Origin: Clostridia bacterium
GTDB taxonomy: Bacteria; Bacillota; Clostridia; Oscillospirales; CAG-272
DNA: 64,000 nt
Assembly: GCA_017453305.1 (NCBI GenBank)
Contig: JAFTKJ010000020.1
Location: 1-64,000 of the forward strand
Direction of reading: 5' to 3'
In this document: positions 1 to 9,255 of the stretch, piece by piece
Numbering within the stretch: position 1 is the stretch's first letter
How the letters are laid out: every line of letters begins with the position of its first letter
Translations under genes and position numbers: made by a program
Notes under the pieces: generated by a model
Database searches by the model: none
What the model was told of the DNA's origin: nothing
The model's input: only the letters and a program-made list of their open reading frames with translations

Positions 1-106
1 AAATATTTACGGGCTTTTTCTATCGCCGCTTTTGGGGCTCGACGTACCCTCGTACGCCTCACGCCCCAAAATCGACGATTCTCGCCTAAATCTGACTAGC
101 CCCTTT

Positions 107-145
107 GGGGGTGTCTCAAATTTTGCATTTGAGACACCCCCTTTT
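107..145. terminator. 14-bp hairpin, possible terminator
   Basis: A perfect 14-bp inverted repeat (arms 107-120 and 128-141, 7-nt loop) lies just past the end of the lipoprotein gene at 166. Four T residues follow it on the plus strand, so it suits a plus-strand transcript entering from the left. Read from the minus strand it has no U-run, so its role for the 166-16569 gene train is uncertain. Another inverted repeat (TTTTGGGGC with GCCCCAAAA) lies at about 31-70. Confidence 0.4.
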
Positions 146-165
146 GAAATTTGATTGAAACTCCG

Positions 166-1293
166 TTATGCAACCTTTTCCCAGATCGCGTACAGCGTCA
201 GATCGCTCAATACGGGCGTCAGATCAGTAAACGCGCTCATGGTAGCGGGATTGACAGAGCTCTTGGTGTACCAACCCACAAACTTATAGCCGGTTCTTTC
301 GGGAACGGGAATATCGTGCTTTCCGTTTTCCTCGGCAGAGAAATACGTTCCCTTCAGGATCATATAGGTCTGCTTTGCGCCGGTGGGCATTCCTGCTTTG
401 TGTTCGGTATCTTCATCGTTGTCGTTGAGGTTGAAGGTGATCTTGCACTCTTCCACAAAGGTGTTAAAGTCAACAATTTGGTTCCAGCTTCCGTTTTCTT
501 TAATGTAGATGATCTTATGGAAGGTGTCAAAGAAGTAGTCACCGTCACGGCTGTTGAGTGCCTTTTCGGGGTCGGAGCCGTACAACCATTGGTTGGGGTC
601 GGCGGGGCGATTCCATTCCAGCGTTTCGGAGGTGCCGTTGGTGTAGTTGACGGTCAACAGATATTTCTTATTTTCCTTATCCTCGGAGGTGGACATGCTG
701 GCAATGCCATTTCCGTCCTGCGGAGGAGGAATGACAATGTTCAATTCGCGTCCGTCATCAAATACAAAATCCAAATTAATGCTCTTGTCCTCATTTACCT
801 TGGGGGTATAGGACTTAATGCCGTTACCCTTGTCTCCCTTTGGGAGGTAGATGGGATCGGAGAGGGTATCATTGCTGTAGCGGAAGACGATGTAGGTGTT
901 TCCGGTAACGACGTCTACGTCATCCTCAATACCGACGATCGACAAACCGTCCGGAACGGCAAAGGTAAAGTCGTCCATGGTTTCATCGGTAAAGGAAAGA
1001 ATGACCTTTGTCTGATGACCGTTTTCATCGCGCTCATAGGAAATTCCCTGAATTCCGTTTCCGTCCGCGCCGATCACACCCTCTTTACCTGCGGGGATAT
1101 AGAACACGTGGGGGGTGATCTCCTCGTCGGTATAGGTAATGGTGATCTTGGTCTCTCCGCTTTCCAAAAGCTCACTTTCAATCGATGCAATCTGCAACGT
1201 TTCCTCGGCAAAAAAACTGCCGGCACAGCCCGTTGTAAACAACGTGGTAAGCAAGAGAAAGAGCGCAAGAATTTGAGAGCTCTTTAGTTTCAT
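166..1293 (-). CDS. lipoprotein with one InlB-type beta-repeat
   Basis: A 375-aa exported lipoprotein. The signal peptide ends in a lipobox with the lipidated cysteine at residue 23 (LFTTGC). The body has short acidic collagen-adhesin-like strand segments. The last ~70 residues form a Listeria-Bacteroides (InlB B) repeat, recognisable by the GYKFVGWYT core and the terminal LTLYAIWE. Its start overlaps the stop of the upstream 817-aa gene by 4 bases (ATGA), so it is the last gene of the long minus-strand train. It is probably a surface-displayed, membrane-tethered binding or structural component that shares its repeat type with the 1164-aa protein of the same cluster. The role is inferred; no enzymatic motif is visible. 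Confidence 0.85.
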   Translation of the reverse strand: MKLKSSQILALFLLLTTLFTTGCAGSFFAEETLQIASIESELLESGETKITITYTDEEITPHVFYIPAGKEGVIGADGNGIQGISYERDENGHQTKVILSFTDETMDDFTFAVPDGLSIVGIEDDVDVVTGNTYIVFRYSNDTLSDPIYLPKGDKGNGIKSYTPKVNEDKSINLDFVFDDGRELNIVIPPPQDGNGIASMSTSEDKENKKYLLTVNYTNGTSETLEWNRPADPNQWLYGSDPEKALNSRDGDYFFDTFHKIIYIKENGSWNQIVDFNTFVEECKITFNLNDNDEDTEHKAGMPTGAKQTYMILKGTYFSAEENGKHDIPVPERTGYKFVGWYTKSSVNPATMSAFTDLTPVLSDLTLYAIWEKVA

Positions 1294-3743
1294 GATATAA
1301 TCTCCTTTGCATTGGCAATCAGATCGGTCACCTTAGGGGTTTCGCCGTAGAGATAGCCGTTTTTGGTAAAGCGGAACGAGAATGGCTCAAAGCCGGATAC
1401 CGTGATAACCGTTTTCAGCATAATTCCTCGCAATAGTGAGGACGTTCCGGACGAACCTGACAAATTCAGGTAAGTATCCAAAAGGTCAACCTCAACCTCG
1501 CCGCTTATATTCGATAGATTTTCGTAATTTTGGAAGGTTACTTCCGAAAGATTCAAGCCTCCGCCGTAGAACGCTACGGGGACATTGACGTATCTCTTTC
1601 CACTTTCGGCATCGTAATACTGCGAGCCTTGGTTTGCTGCTTTTTGCATCAGCATGGATTTGAGCGGGAAGATCATGTCAATGGTAATCTGCAGGTCGGC
1701 AAGTCCCACCGAGTTTGCAACAGCCGAAATATTCTCTTCAATCAATCCGTCCAAAGCAATGTCATCTGCGGTCTTGTAATCATAGAACCGTGTGTCACCC
1801 GAAATGTTCAGCTTGACGGGGTAAGAGATACCGGTTGTCTTAGTTGCCGTGTAGGGAACAAGGCTCATGCCCGAGCTTTCCAGCATAGAGAATATCTCAG
1901 TGATCATCGAGGGGGATGCCATTTCCAAAAAGGAACTGTTGAAAAGTGACTCCATACAAATGGAAGCAATTCCGCTTTGATAGAAGAAGCAATCCACAAT
2001 CTCTGTGTTCCCCTTAAAGTTGCCCTGAACTGCAGAAGCGTTGTTCAAAGCACTTTGAATGGAGAGCAGGGCTTGACGCATACGCGTCTTTTCCTCGGAG
2101 GTAGAAGGGAAGCTCATCATAAATTGATTCACGATTGCATCACCGTCGGCTTCGGGAGCCATAAATTCACCAATGATCTTCTGTTGTGTGCTGCCGTCCA
2201 GCATCGAGAAGCTTGCCATTGCCTCGGTGTCAACGGGAACGTACTCGTTGGCGCCTGTAACAAAGAGGAAGTTCTGCGAATGACTGAGCATGCAGTTTTC
2301 AAGCGTGAAATCCTTGGACGAGAAGCTGCGTACCACGTTCTTGCCGTTGGAAAGACGGGAATTCTTTACGGTATTGCCGTTTCCACTGACCTCCAGAACC
2401 GTGCCCGTGGTGGCAAGGTTTGCAAGGCGGTCGCCGAACTCACAGTTTTTGACGTTGACGTCATTAACGGTGATATTGTCGCCATCTACGTATAAGCCAA
2501 CGTTGTCCTGCCCATAAAGAGACACCAAGGGCATATTGTTCGGATCTCCCAAGGAGTAGAGCTTTAAGGGGCCGCGGAAGAGGTTGTCATTCGTCAATTG
2601 CGGAATGCGCACCGTCTCGCCGCTGTCGGTCGTCATCAAAACGTAGGAGTAGGGATAGACCAGGTTGTGCAGATTCAGCGTGTAGCCGTTGCCGTAAAAA
2701 TCTTTTTGGATACGCAGACCAACGTTGATCTTGTCGGAAATTTCGGAGTAGTTGGAATTTGTTTTTGCAAACTCGTTCCACTGCTCGATAAAGGTTTTAT
2801 TATAGGTGGTGGTAAAGCTGTAGATCTCGTCCGCAAAGGAGAACTTTTTGGTCTTGGGGTCATAATTGCCAAAGCATTCTACGTTGTTGGACTTAAGCTG
2901 ATAGCTTCCATTGAGCGTTACGGGAGCGCCATTTGCGTCGGTCACGTAAGCGTTGTAGATCGACTCAAAGGACTTGCGCAGTACGACGATCTCGCCTTGC
3001 TTGCTTCTGTTCGTGCAATTGAGCAGATCCTCATAGGTGTAAACGTTTACGCCCTCATCCACGATTTCAAATTCGAAGGACTTCGTTTCTGCAAGTCCCT
3101 TGGGGTGTGAAAGTGTCAGGCGCGCCTTTCCGGTGCCCACGACGTGGATGATTCCCGTTTTTTGATCAAAGGTGATGTTGTCGGTGCAGTCCACAACCAA
3201 TTCCTCGGAAGCCGAGGCAGGAACCACCGTCAAAGACATTTCAATTTCGGCAGCGGTGCCACGGTTGTGATCGTATTCACCGTAATAGATCGTAGGGTCA
3301 ATATTGGTTTGCGAGCTTCCCACGGTGGGATAGAGCAGAATGGCTGCATCCTTATAAATGATGGCGGTCATTTGGCGGTAGACGTTGCCCTTGAGGTTGC
3401 TGCAGGTGACGATGACCTCACCCGAGCGCAAAGCCTTCAAATAGTGCTTGCCGCCGCTCTCATATACCTCGGCACACGGTTCTGTGTCGGTGGCATGCTT
3501 GTTTTCTACCTGCCACACCAGCGCATTGCTATCGGATACCTTATAGTATCTTTGGTTTACACCGCTTGCTACCAAGGGGTAGGAGCTGCTTGAGATTTGA
3601 AATGCCTCAACGTCGTTATATTCCCAATCAATGTAGGAAATATCAACGTCGATCTTGTTATATGTGGTATTGACTGTAACAATACAGAAGGTCGATATCA
3701 GAAAAGGGAAGATCAATAAAATAATCAGATTCTTTTTTTTCAT
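1290..3743 (-). CDS. membrane-anchored beta-helix-like surface protein
   Basis: An 817-aa protein with a single N-terminal hydrophobic segment (about residues 5-27) and a long extracytoplasmic part. Residues ~80-220 look like bacterial Ig-type strands. The middle (~390-500) has the N-rich ladder pattern of right-handed parallel beta-helices, with repeated DNITVNDV-, GNTVKNS- and DFTLENC-type rungs. There is no catalytic signature I recognise. The start codon shares one base with the stop of the ABC permease (TGATG), and its end overlaps the lipoprotein start. It is therefore translationally coupled into the ABC/McrB/SipW train and is probably handled or anchored by that system. Function unknown. 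Confidence 0.8.
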   Translation of the reverse strand: MKKKNLIILLIFPFLISTFCIVTVNTTYNKIDVDISYIDWEYNDVEAFQISSSSYPLVASGVNQRYYKVSDSNALVWQVENKHATDTEPCAEVYESGGKHYLKALRSGEVIVTCSNLKGNVYRQMTAIIYKDAAILLYPTVGSSQTNIDPTIYYGEYDHNRGTAAEIEMSLTVVPASASEELVVDCTDNITFDQKTGIIHVVGTGKARLTLSHPKGLAETKSFEFEIVDEGVNVYTYEDLLNCTNRSKQGEIVVLRKSFESIYNAYVTDANGAPVTLNGSYQLKSNNVECFGNYDPKTKKFSFADEIYSFTTTYNKTFIEQWNEFAKTNSNYSEISDKINVGLRIQKDFYGNGYTLNLHNLVYPYSYVLMTTDSGETVRIPQLTNDNLFRGPLKLYSLGDPNNMPLVSLYGQDNVGLYVDGDNITVNDVNVKNCEFGDRLANLATTGTVLEVSGNGNTVKNSRLSNGKNVVRSFSSKDFTLENCMLSHSQNFLFVTGANEYVPVDTEAMASFSMLDGSTQQKIIGEFMAPEADGDAIVNQFMMSFPSTSEEKTRMRQALLSIQSALNNASAVQGNFKGNTEIVDCFFYQSGIASICMESLFNSSFLEMASPSMITEIFSMLESSGMSLVPYTATKTTGISYPVKLNISGDTRFYDYKTADDIALDGLIEENISAVANSVGLADLQITIDMIFPLKSMLMQKAANQGSQYYDAESGKRYVNVPVAFYGGGLNLSEVTFQNYENLSNISGEVEVDLLDTYLNLSGSSGTSSLLRGIMLKTVITVSGFEPFSFRFTKNGYLYGETPKVTDLIANAKEIIS

Positions 3744-5335
3744 CAGTTAATTGCCTCCAATTCCATGAACCAATCTCCCATACAGCGCTTGACCTTGAGG
3801 ATCTGCGGCAGGCCTAAAAGGACAAACAGCAGTACTCCAAACAAATACATTACCCACAAAGAAAATCCATTGTAGGAAAGGAATATGACCAGGGCAATGT
3901 ACGCAAGCGGAAGTACGTAAGAGTAAAGGGATGAGAGGAAGGTAGAACGCGGTTTCCCGTGACGGATGTTCAGCTCCTCACGCAACGACGTTACGTCAAA
4001 CACAAACATGACGACCAAAGCAAGAATCAATGAAAAAACAGCCGTCAGTACAGAAATAACACCGCTGAAGAGAAGAATGGCAACCGAAATGATCAAAAAG
4101 AGCGCAGAAAGCAAATACGGGATCATCATCTTGATCAGCAATTGCTTTTTGTAATCAACCGGGATGGTCTTTAAGTTTTTGATCGTGCGCTCCTCCATAC
4201 TGATGTATTGGTTTGCGCCCGAGTTGATGATCAGGGCGACCATGATGACCAAAAAGACGTCAACCAAGGCTACAAAGTTGGGGAAGAGCGTAATGTAATA
4301 CAGGAACGTACCGGATTGGAAAATAGCGTTCATGGCAATGACGATCAAATAGAGCAAAAACGGCTGAACCAGAAGCAGACCGGAAAAAGAAAAGATATAA
4401 TCCGGGTTCTTGACCAGCAGGATCAGTTCTTTTTTGATCAAGCCATAGGTGCTTGAACGCTTTTTGTAACGGAAGGTAACCTTTTTCGGCTTGGAGTTGG
4501 TTGCAAGATTACGCACCTTATGGAAGGTGAAGATTGTGATGGAAAGTCCCAAAAAGAAGATTCCGCCCGCAATCGCCAAAAAAGGGAAAAGCGCCGTGGT
4601 CTTTTTGATAATAAAGAAATCCACGAGAAAGTTGATCGGAATGGCAAATTCGCCAATCTGTGCGACGGCGGCCATTGCCTCCTCCGAAAACAGCAGATTT
4701 AACTCGTTGTTCGTTACCAATTCCACAAACATGTTCAACACCTGTGAGTAGGGGAACGCAAGGGAAAAGATGAGAGCAACCGAGAGAAGGAATTCCAGAA
4801 GCACATGCTTTTTCAAATACTGCAGGAGCATCCAAACCGGGTAAACCAGCAACAGCGCAATGCCGATCTCAAAAATGCCGGCAGCCAGGGGGTAAAAGAG
4901 CGCAGTGTAGTAAAACCAGGGGGATTGATTGAAAATCAGTCCGTACGCAACAAAAATTGGATACTCAAAGAGCAACGAGGTTGCATAGTGAACGATGATC
5001 AAAAGAAAGAGCTTGGACAGAATCATTTTTCCGTTTGATACGGGATGATTGACCAGCTGTTGGATATCCTGCTCATTGAAAAACAGCTTTTTTGCCTGAA
5101 AGATGCCGCTCACCGTCATAAAAACGGAGAGGATCAGCAAAAACAGGAGCATGAAAGCAGAAGGGGCATTGTTAAAATGTGCGATCTTTTGGAGGATCGC
5201 CGAAAAGAGAAAGATCTCGATCCCAACAAAACCGGCAAGGCAAAATACCGAAAACAACAGTCGTACAATGCCTTTGGCTCCTCCTCTTCCACCGGAAAAC
5301 ATGAGCCTGAAATCCTTGATAAGCAAAGTTAACAT
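3743..5335 (-). CDS. ABC-2-like multi-pass permease
   Basis: A 530-aa integral membrane protein with about 12 hydrophobic segments. It resembles the large ABC exporter permeases that pair with a single soluble ATPase (YthQ/EcsB-like or ABC-2 type). It follows its presumed ATPase with a one-base TAATG overlap, which supports a 1:1 complex. The substrate cannot be read from sequence. Position between the McrB-like pair and two surface proteins suggests a role in export, lipid handling or envelope assembly for this cluster. Confidence 0.8.
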   Translation of the reverse strand: MLTLLIKDFRLMFSGGRGGAKGIVRLLFSVFCLAGFVGIEIFLFSAILQKIAHFNNAPSAFMLLFLLILSVFMTVSGIFQAKKLFFNEQDIQQLVNHPVSNGKMILSKLFLLIIVHYATSLLFEYPIFVAYGLIFNQSPWFYYTALFYPLAAGIFEIGIALLLVYPVWMLLQYLKKHVLLEFLLSVALIFSLAFPYSQVLNMFVELVTNNELNLLFSEEAMAAVAQIGEFAIPINFLVDFFIIKKTTALFPFLAIAGGIFFLGLSITIFTFHKVRNLATNSKPKKVTFRYKKRSSTYGLIKKELILLVKNPDYIFSFSGLLLVQPFLLYLIVIAMNAIFQSGTFLYYITLFPNFVALVDVFLVIMVALIINSGANQYISMEERTIKNLKTIPVDYKKQLLIKMMIPYLLSALFLIISVAILLFSGVISVLTAVFSLILALVVMFVFDVTSLREELNIRHGKPRSTFLSSLYSYVLPLAYIALVIFLSYNGFSLWVMYLFGVLLFVLLGLPQILKVKRCMGDWFMELEAIN

Positions 5336-6177
5336 TAGTGACTCCTATATGTTTCCATAAAGATTTTGGATAATTGAATTCGTCTGTTGGGTTCTCTGTT
5401 CAAATCAAAGAGAGACATGACCTTTCCCTGGTTGACAATGGCAACTCTGTCGCAGAGCTTTGCAACCAGATCGATATTATGCGAGGTAACGAATACAGTC
5501 TTACCGTGATTTGCGTACTCTCGCATCATTTTTTTCAGCTCCTCAACCGCCATAATGTCAAGACCGACCGTAGGCTCGTCGAGGATCCAGATCTTGGGAT
5601 TGTGCAAAAGGCTTGCCACAAGACAAAGCTTTTGCTTCATACCGTGGGAGTAATTGAAAATGGGATTCGCCAATTCTGCCTCGTCCAGGTTCAAACGAGC
5701 GCAAAGGTAGCGATAGTTGCGCACAAAGTCACCTTCGGTGATCTCGTATACGCTTGCAACAAATTCAAGGTAATCATAGCCCGTCATTACCTCATAGCAT
5801 GAGGGCTCACTTGCCACGTAACCAAAGGAATATTTTGCCTCCAGCGGTTCTTCCTTGATGTCAAAGCCGTTGAGGGTAATGGTTCCGGAATTAAATTTCT
5901 TAGAGCCGATCACACAGTCGATGGTAGTGGATTTACCAATACCGTTTTTACCGATAAAGCCGAAAAGCTCGCCCTCATACACCTCCAGGTCCAAGCCCTT
6001 TAAAACCTGCTTTTCACCATAGGACTTATGCAGGTCGCGAATGACGATCATAGGTGCTTTTCCCTCCGGAGCGGCGGAATGCACGTTGGGATCAAACGCC
6101 GAGGGAGCAGAAGAGGTCTCGGTCGTCGCCGTTTCGGCTTCCGTATTTACTTTTTTCTTGCCAAAGTTAAATATCAC
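5335..6177 (-). CDS. ABC transporter ATP-binding protein
   Basis: A 280-aa ABC ATPase with intact motifs: Walker A GKNGIGKST (about residues 76-84), signature SHGMKQ, Walker B ILDEP followed by the D-loop, and an H-loop histidine in VTSHN. The first ~40 residues are a Thr/Ala/Ser-rich tail before the normal domain start (MIVIRDLHKSYG). I chose the GTG at 6177 because AAGGGG lies 5 nt upstream and the codon overlaps the stop of the preceding gene (GTGA). An ATG 11 codons further upstream has no ribosome binding site and lies inside that gene. It should power the 530-aa permease next to it. Confidence 0.9.
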   Translation of the reverse strand: MIFNFGKKKVNTEAETATTETSSAPSAFDPNVHSAAPEGKAPMIVIRDLHKSYGEKQVLKGLDLEVYEGELFGFIGKNGIGKSTTIDCVIGSKKFNSGTITLNGFDIKEEPLEAKYSFGYVASEPSCYEVMTGYDYLEFVASVYEITEGDFVRNYRYLCARLNLDEAELANPIFNYSHGMKQKLCLVASLLHNPKIWILDEPTVGLDIMAVEELKKMMREYANHGKTVFVTSHNIDLVAKLCDRVAIVNQGKVMSLFDLNREPNRRIQLSKIFMETYRSH

Positions 6178-7448
6178 GAGATCCCCTTCTTTCTGATTTT
6201 TCTGAACCATGCGACCGTATCCTCGTTGGAATGATCAAACATATAACGAGAATCGCACGCAGGGCAGGAATATACTCCTTCGGTGTTGTCCACGCCGCGA
6301 CTGCGGCAAACAGGACAATATTTTTGATAAATGTAACGGTCGGTTGCAACCAGGCTGAGCTTGTCGCTAAGCCAGGAGCGGATCAACGCCTCCTCGGTGT
6401 CGGTTTTCAGCGTTGCGGCGGCGTTGGGAACGTCGGCATAGCACAGCTCCCAAAGCGAGAGCATTTCACAGCCCTCGTAATTCTTTCTCTCTTCGCCCGA
6501 GGCAGAGCCGATCGCTTTTTCTGTCTCTACGTGGAAGCCGAGCAGATGGCGCGCGGGGGTAGTGGGGAAGCGGTGGCAGAGTATCTGCAGAGCAAGTGCT
6601 TCGCCAACCTCAGGGGTAAGCGTTAAAGTAAACTCTCCGTTTTCAAAGACGTACTTCTTCTCACTTGCGCTTTGGATACGAAATCCTTGTGCCAACAGCT
6701 CCTTAAAGAGCAGGATCATGTAGTAGGTGCGCAGATCGTGCTTGGTATCGTTGACGTCCTCGTAGCGCATAAAGTTCTTGTAGAACTTAAAGCAATAGCG
6801 ATAAAGGCGGTCCTTGAGCAAAATGTTTGTAGGTTGGATCTTACGGGAAATCGGCTTTCCCTTTGAGGTTTCTTTATAGAAGAATGTATTTTGGATAAAT
6901 TGGGTCTTTCGTCTGAGACGGTCGATCTCTACGATCACCTCACCAATCTCGCGGCTGTCAAGCGTATTCGAAAGCGAGGTAAGGGTGGGGAGCTTCGAGA
7001 GATAGAAATTGCTGAATTTTGCAAGCTCCTTATCGATCAGATCGATCAAAAAGGCGATAAATCTGTTTTCGTAAATGCGAAGCTCGTCAATGTGCTGATA
7101 ATAATAGACCTCTTCGGGGACCATCCGCACGTTGTGCTCCTTCCACAGCTTGCTGTCCTTTACGGTGTTGAGGAAGGCTTCCTGCCCGATCTGTTGTGCT
7201 TGCTCAATTCTGATAATCACCTCCTCACGCTTGTTTGCGATGTGGGGATGATAAATAATTGAAACAATCACGTTGAGAACAGAGGACAACTCCTTCAGAA
7301 AGCTTCTGTCATGCTCCAGCGAAACGCTTTGCAGGGAGACGCTTTCCAAAGAGCTCAGCTTTGCGGAAAAATCCTCGGTGGTACAGCGCAAAAAATCACC
7401 TGTGCTGAGGATGTAATCGTTCAGCTTCTTTGTTTCAATAAATCTCAT
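6174..7448 (-). CDS. DUF2357/McrC-like protein with C-terminal zinc ribbon
   Basis: A 424-aa soluble, largely helical protein. Residues ~100-180 resemble the DUF2357 region found at the N-terminus of McrC-type partners of McrB (note DELRIYENRF at ~121-130). Residues 378-398 form a CPVC...CPAC zinc ribbon (C378, C381, C395, C398). Where McrC proteins carry a PD-(D/E)xK nuclease, I see only a short strand-rich patch (about 265-310) without a convincing D...ExK triad. It follows the McrB-like AAA+ gene by 7 bases, the normal McrB-McrC order, and overlaps the ABC ATPase. It is probably the regulatory or effector partner of that AAA+ ring, without nuclease activity. The DUF2357 assignment is from pattern memory. 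Confidence 0.65.
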   Translation of the reverse strand: MRFIETKKLNDYILSTGDFLRCTTEDFSAKLSSLESVSLQSVSLEHDRSFLKELSSVLNVIVSIIYHPHIANKREEVIIRIEQAQQIGQEAFLNTVKDSKLWKEHNVRMVPEEVYYYQHIDELRIYENRFIAFLIDLIDKELAKFSNFYLSKLPTLTSLSNTLDSREIGEVIVEIDRLRRKTQFIQNTFFYKETSKGKPISRKIQPTNILLKDRLYRYCFKFYKNFMRYEDVNDTKHDLRTYYMILLFKELLAQGFRIQSASEKKYVFENGEFTLTLTPEVGEALALQILCHRFPTTPARHLLGFHVETEKAIGSASGEERKNYEGCEMLSLWELCYADVPNAAATLKTDTEEALIRSWLSDKLSLVATDRYIYQKYCPVCRSRGVDNTEGVYSCPACDSRYMFDHSNEDTVAWFRKIRKKGIS

Positions 7449-7455
7449 AAGTAAA

Positions 7456-9255
7456 TTACAGTGCCTTCATAATGGTTGCCGCGGTCTTTTCGGTTCTGGG
7501 GAGCGCGCCAACGCCGTAGGTCTTGTGCAGGAGCTGGATCAAGCCGTTGAGGGCATCCTTTACGTACTCCTCAAAGCGACCCTCTACCTTGGAGACCAGC
7601 TTCTTGGAGATCATAAAGTCGATGGCAGCTTCCTTGGTGCCGCCGCAAGCAACGAATACGGGAACGATGTTATCGATCTGGTTGAGGATACGGTTACCGA
7701 TGGTAATGCCGAACTGCTCGTAAACGTAATCGCAGATCTTATTCATCTTTGCGTAATCCTCATTGTTCATGCGGTTTGCTTCAACGATCTGTGCATTGTG
7801 GAAGAGGCTTTCCAGCTTGGAAGCGCTCAGCTTTACGCGGGATGCGTTGCCGTCCACGGTGAAGGGAGTATTCTTGTTGTCGAATTCCATGGTAATGGCA
7901 CGGTCGTACACCTTATCGGTAATGGTAAAGGTCGAGTCGTCCTTGTTTGCCGTACCTACAAAGTAAGAGTTGGTGGGAATCTGAATTGCGCCGTTCTCCA
8001 GCTTCATGGGAGGAACAAAATCATAGGGGAGCTGCATTACCTTCAGCTTCCAATCCTCCTTCGGGTACTCCAATACAGAAAGCAGATCTGCAAAGTAGTA
8101 CTCAACACGGGAGATGTTCATCTCGTCCAATACGAAGAAATGCAATTCATCGGGGTTGTAGTTTGCGTGATAGAGCTCGATCAAAAAGTCGGTCTCGGAA
8201 TAGGTGTTGGAGAACTCGTTGAAGAAGCCGAGAATGTTGGATTTGTCTCTCCAGGTTGCCTGAACGGGCATAAAGAGGACTCTTCCATTTGCAAACTTGG
8301 CAAAATAACGGGGCAGAGAGGACTTACCCGTACCACTCAAGCCCTCCAGGATCTCAAAGTGAGATGCTGCAAAGCCACTGATAAAGAAGCGGATTGCGTC
8401 AATATCAAAGTAGAGCTTTTCCTCTTTTGCAAGATAGTTTCTAAAGCGTGTGCAAAGCTCCTTCAGGGTGATCTCGTCGGAGAGCACAGTGTCGGCAAGG
8501 TAGCCCTCGTATTCGGTGTCGATACGGGACAGAGAGGGGAATACCTTTTCGCGGTCGCCGATCTCAACAGCGGATTTTACCGAGGTCTCACCGCCCTCGT
8601 AGGAGCCGCCTGCACCACCGCCAAAGCCGCCGCCAACGACCTCTGCATCAGCCTCAATGTCAAAGGAGTTCTTGACGTCGTTGCTTTCAACCAGATCCTC
8701 GTCGTCAAAAACGGGCTCGGACTCTTCGCCAAAGAACTTAAAGGGCTTGTCGATGTTGATAAAGTTGACCACCAGCATGGTAGCGGCACCAATGACCAAA
8801 GCGATTGCCGCAAACAGCATGGTACCAAGTCCCAGGGATTGACCCAGGAAGCGGAACATGTTGCCAATGTTTTCGGTGGTAAAAGGACGCTGACAGATCA
8901 CACCAAAGCCAACGGAGAGCAGAGCGCACGCCAAGAAGGTGGAAATGTAGGTGATCAGCATTTTTTGAGAGAAGGGCTTGATGCCGTTAACGGTAGCGTA
9001 TCTCTTTTCGTAGATCAGCGCAGTGACCAGAACGATGATGTAGAACGCCACCAACAAAAGGCACAAAAATCCAAGCAAGCCGGGGGTAATGGAATGGAAT
9101 CCAAGCGCTTTTCCAAGCATTGCAATGGGATTCTTCTTGTTTACAAAGGTTGCACCTCCGTCAAGGCACATACCGGTAAACAGCAGTACGATCGCATAAA
9201 ATACGGTAATAGCAATGGCGATCAGATTTTTTCTTGTAAAAATTGTTCGAATCAT
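7456..9255 (-). CDS. membrane-anchored McrB-like AAA+ ATPase
   Basis: A 599-aa protein. Four transmembrane segments (about 10-30, 58-82, 99-121, 143-166) are followed by an acidic and then glycine-rich linker (~176-222) and an AAA+ domain (~255-590). The motifs are of the McrB type: Walker A GLSGTGKSS (305-313), Walker B VLDEMN (375-380) followed by SRVEYYFADLLSVLE, sensor region GTANKDDSTF (434-443) and the arginine in DKVYDRA. McrB proteins are normally soluble GTP-driven DNA motors; a four-helix membrane anchor is unusual. The start overlaps the signal peptidase stop (ATGA). It is likely a cytoplasmic-face motor or unfoldase of the surface-protein system. The target is unknown and nucleotide preference cannot be decided here. 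Confidence 0.8.
   Translation of the reverse strand: MIRTIFTRKNLIAIAITVFYAIVLLFTGMCLDGGATFVNKKNPIAMLGKALGFHSITPGLLGFLCLLLVAFYIIVLVTALIYEKRYATVNGIKPFSQKMLITYISTFLACALLSVGFGVICQRPFTTENIGNMFRFLGQSLGLGTMLFAAIALVIGAATMLVVNFINIDKPFKFFGEESEPVFDDEDLVESNDVKNSFDIEADAEVVGGGFGGGAGGSYEGGETSVKSAVEIGDREKVFPSLSRIDTEYEGYLADTVLSDEITLKELCTRFRNYLAKEEKLYFDIDAIRFFISGFAASHFEILEGLSGTGKSSLPRYFAKFANGRVLFMPVQATWRDKSNILGFFNEFSNTYSETDFLIELYHANYNPDELHFFVLDEMNISRVEYYFADLLSVLEYPKEDWKLKVMQLPYDFVPPMKLENGAIQIPTNSYFVGTANKDDSTFTITDKVYDRAITMEFDNKNTPFTVDGNASRVKLSASKLESLFHNAQIVEANRMNNEDYAKMNKICDYVYEQFGITIGNRILNQIDNIVPVFVACGGTKEAAIDFMISKKLVSKVEGRFEEYVKDALNGLIQLLHKTYGVGALPRTEKTAATIMKAL

Noticed and set aside
6174..9255. Active McrBC-type restriction system
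   Set aside because: The AAA+ protein is membrane-anchored, no DNA-recognition or nuclease core is evident, and the context is secretion and surface proteins.
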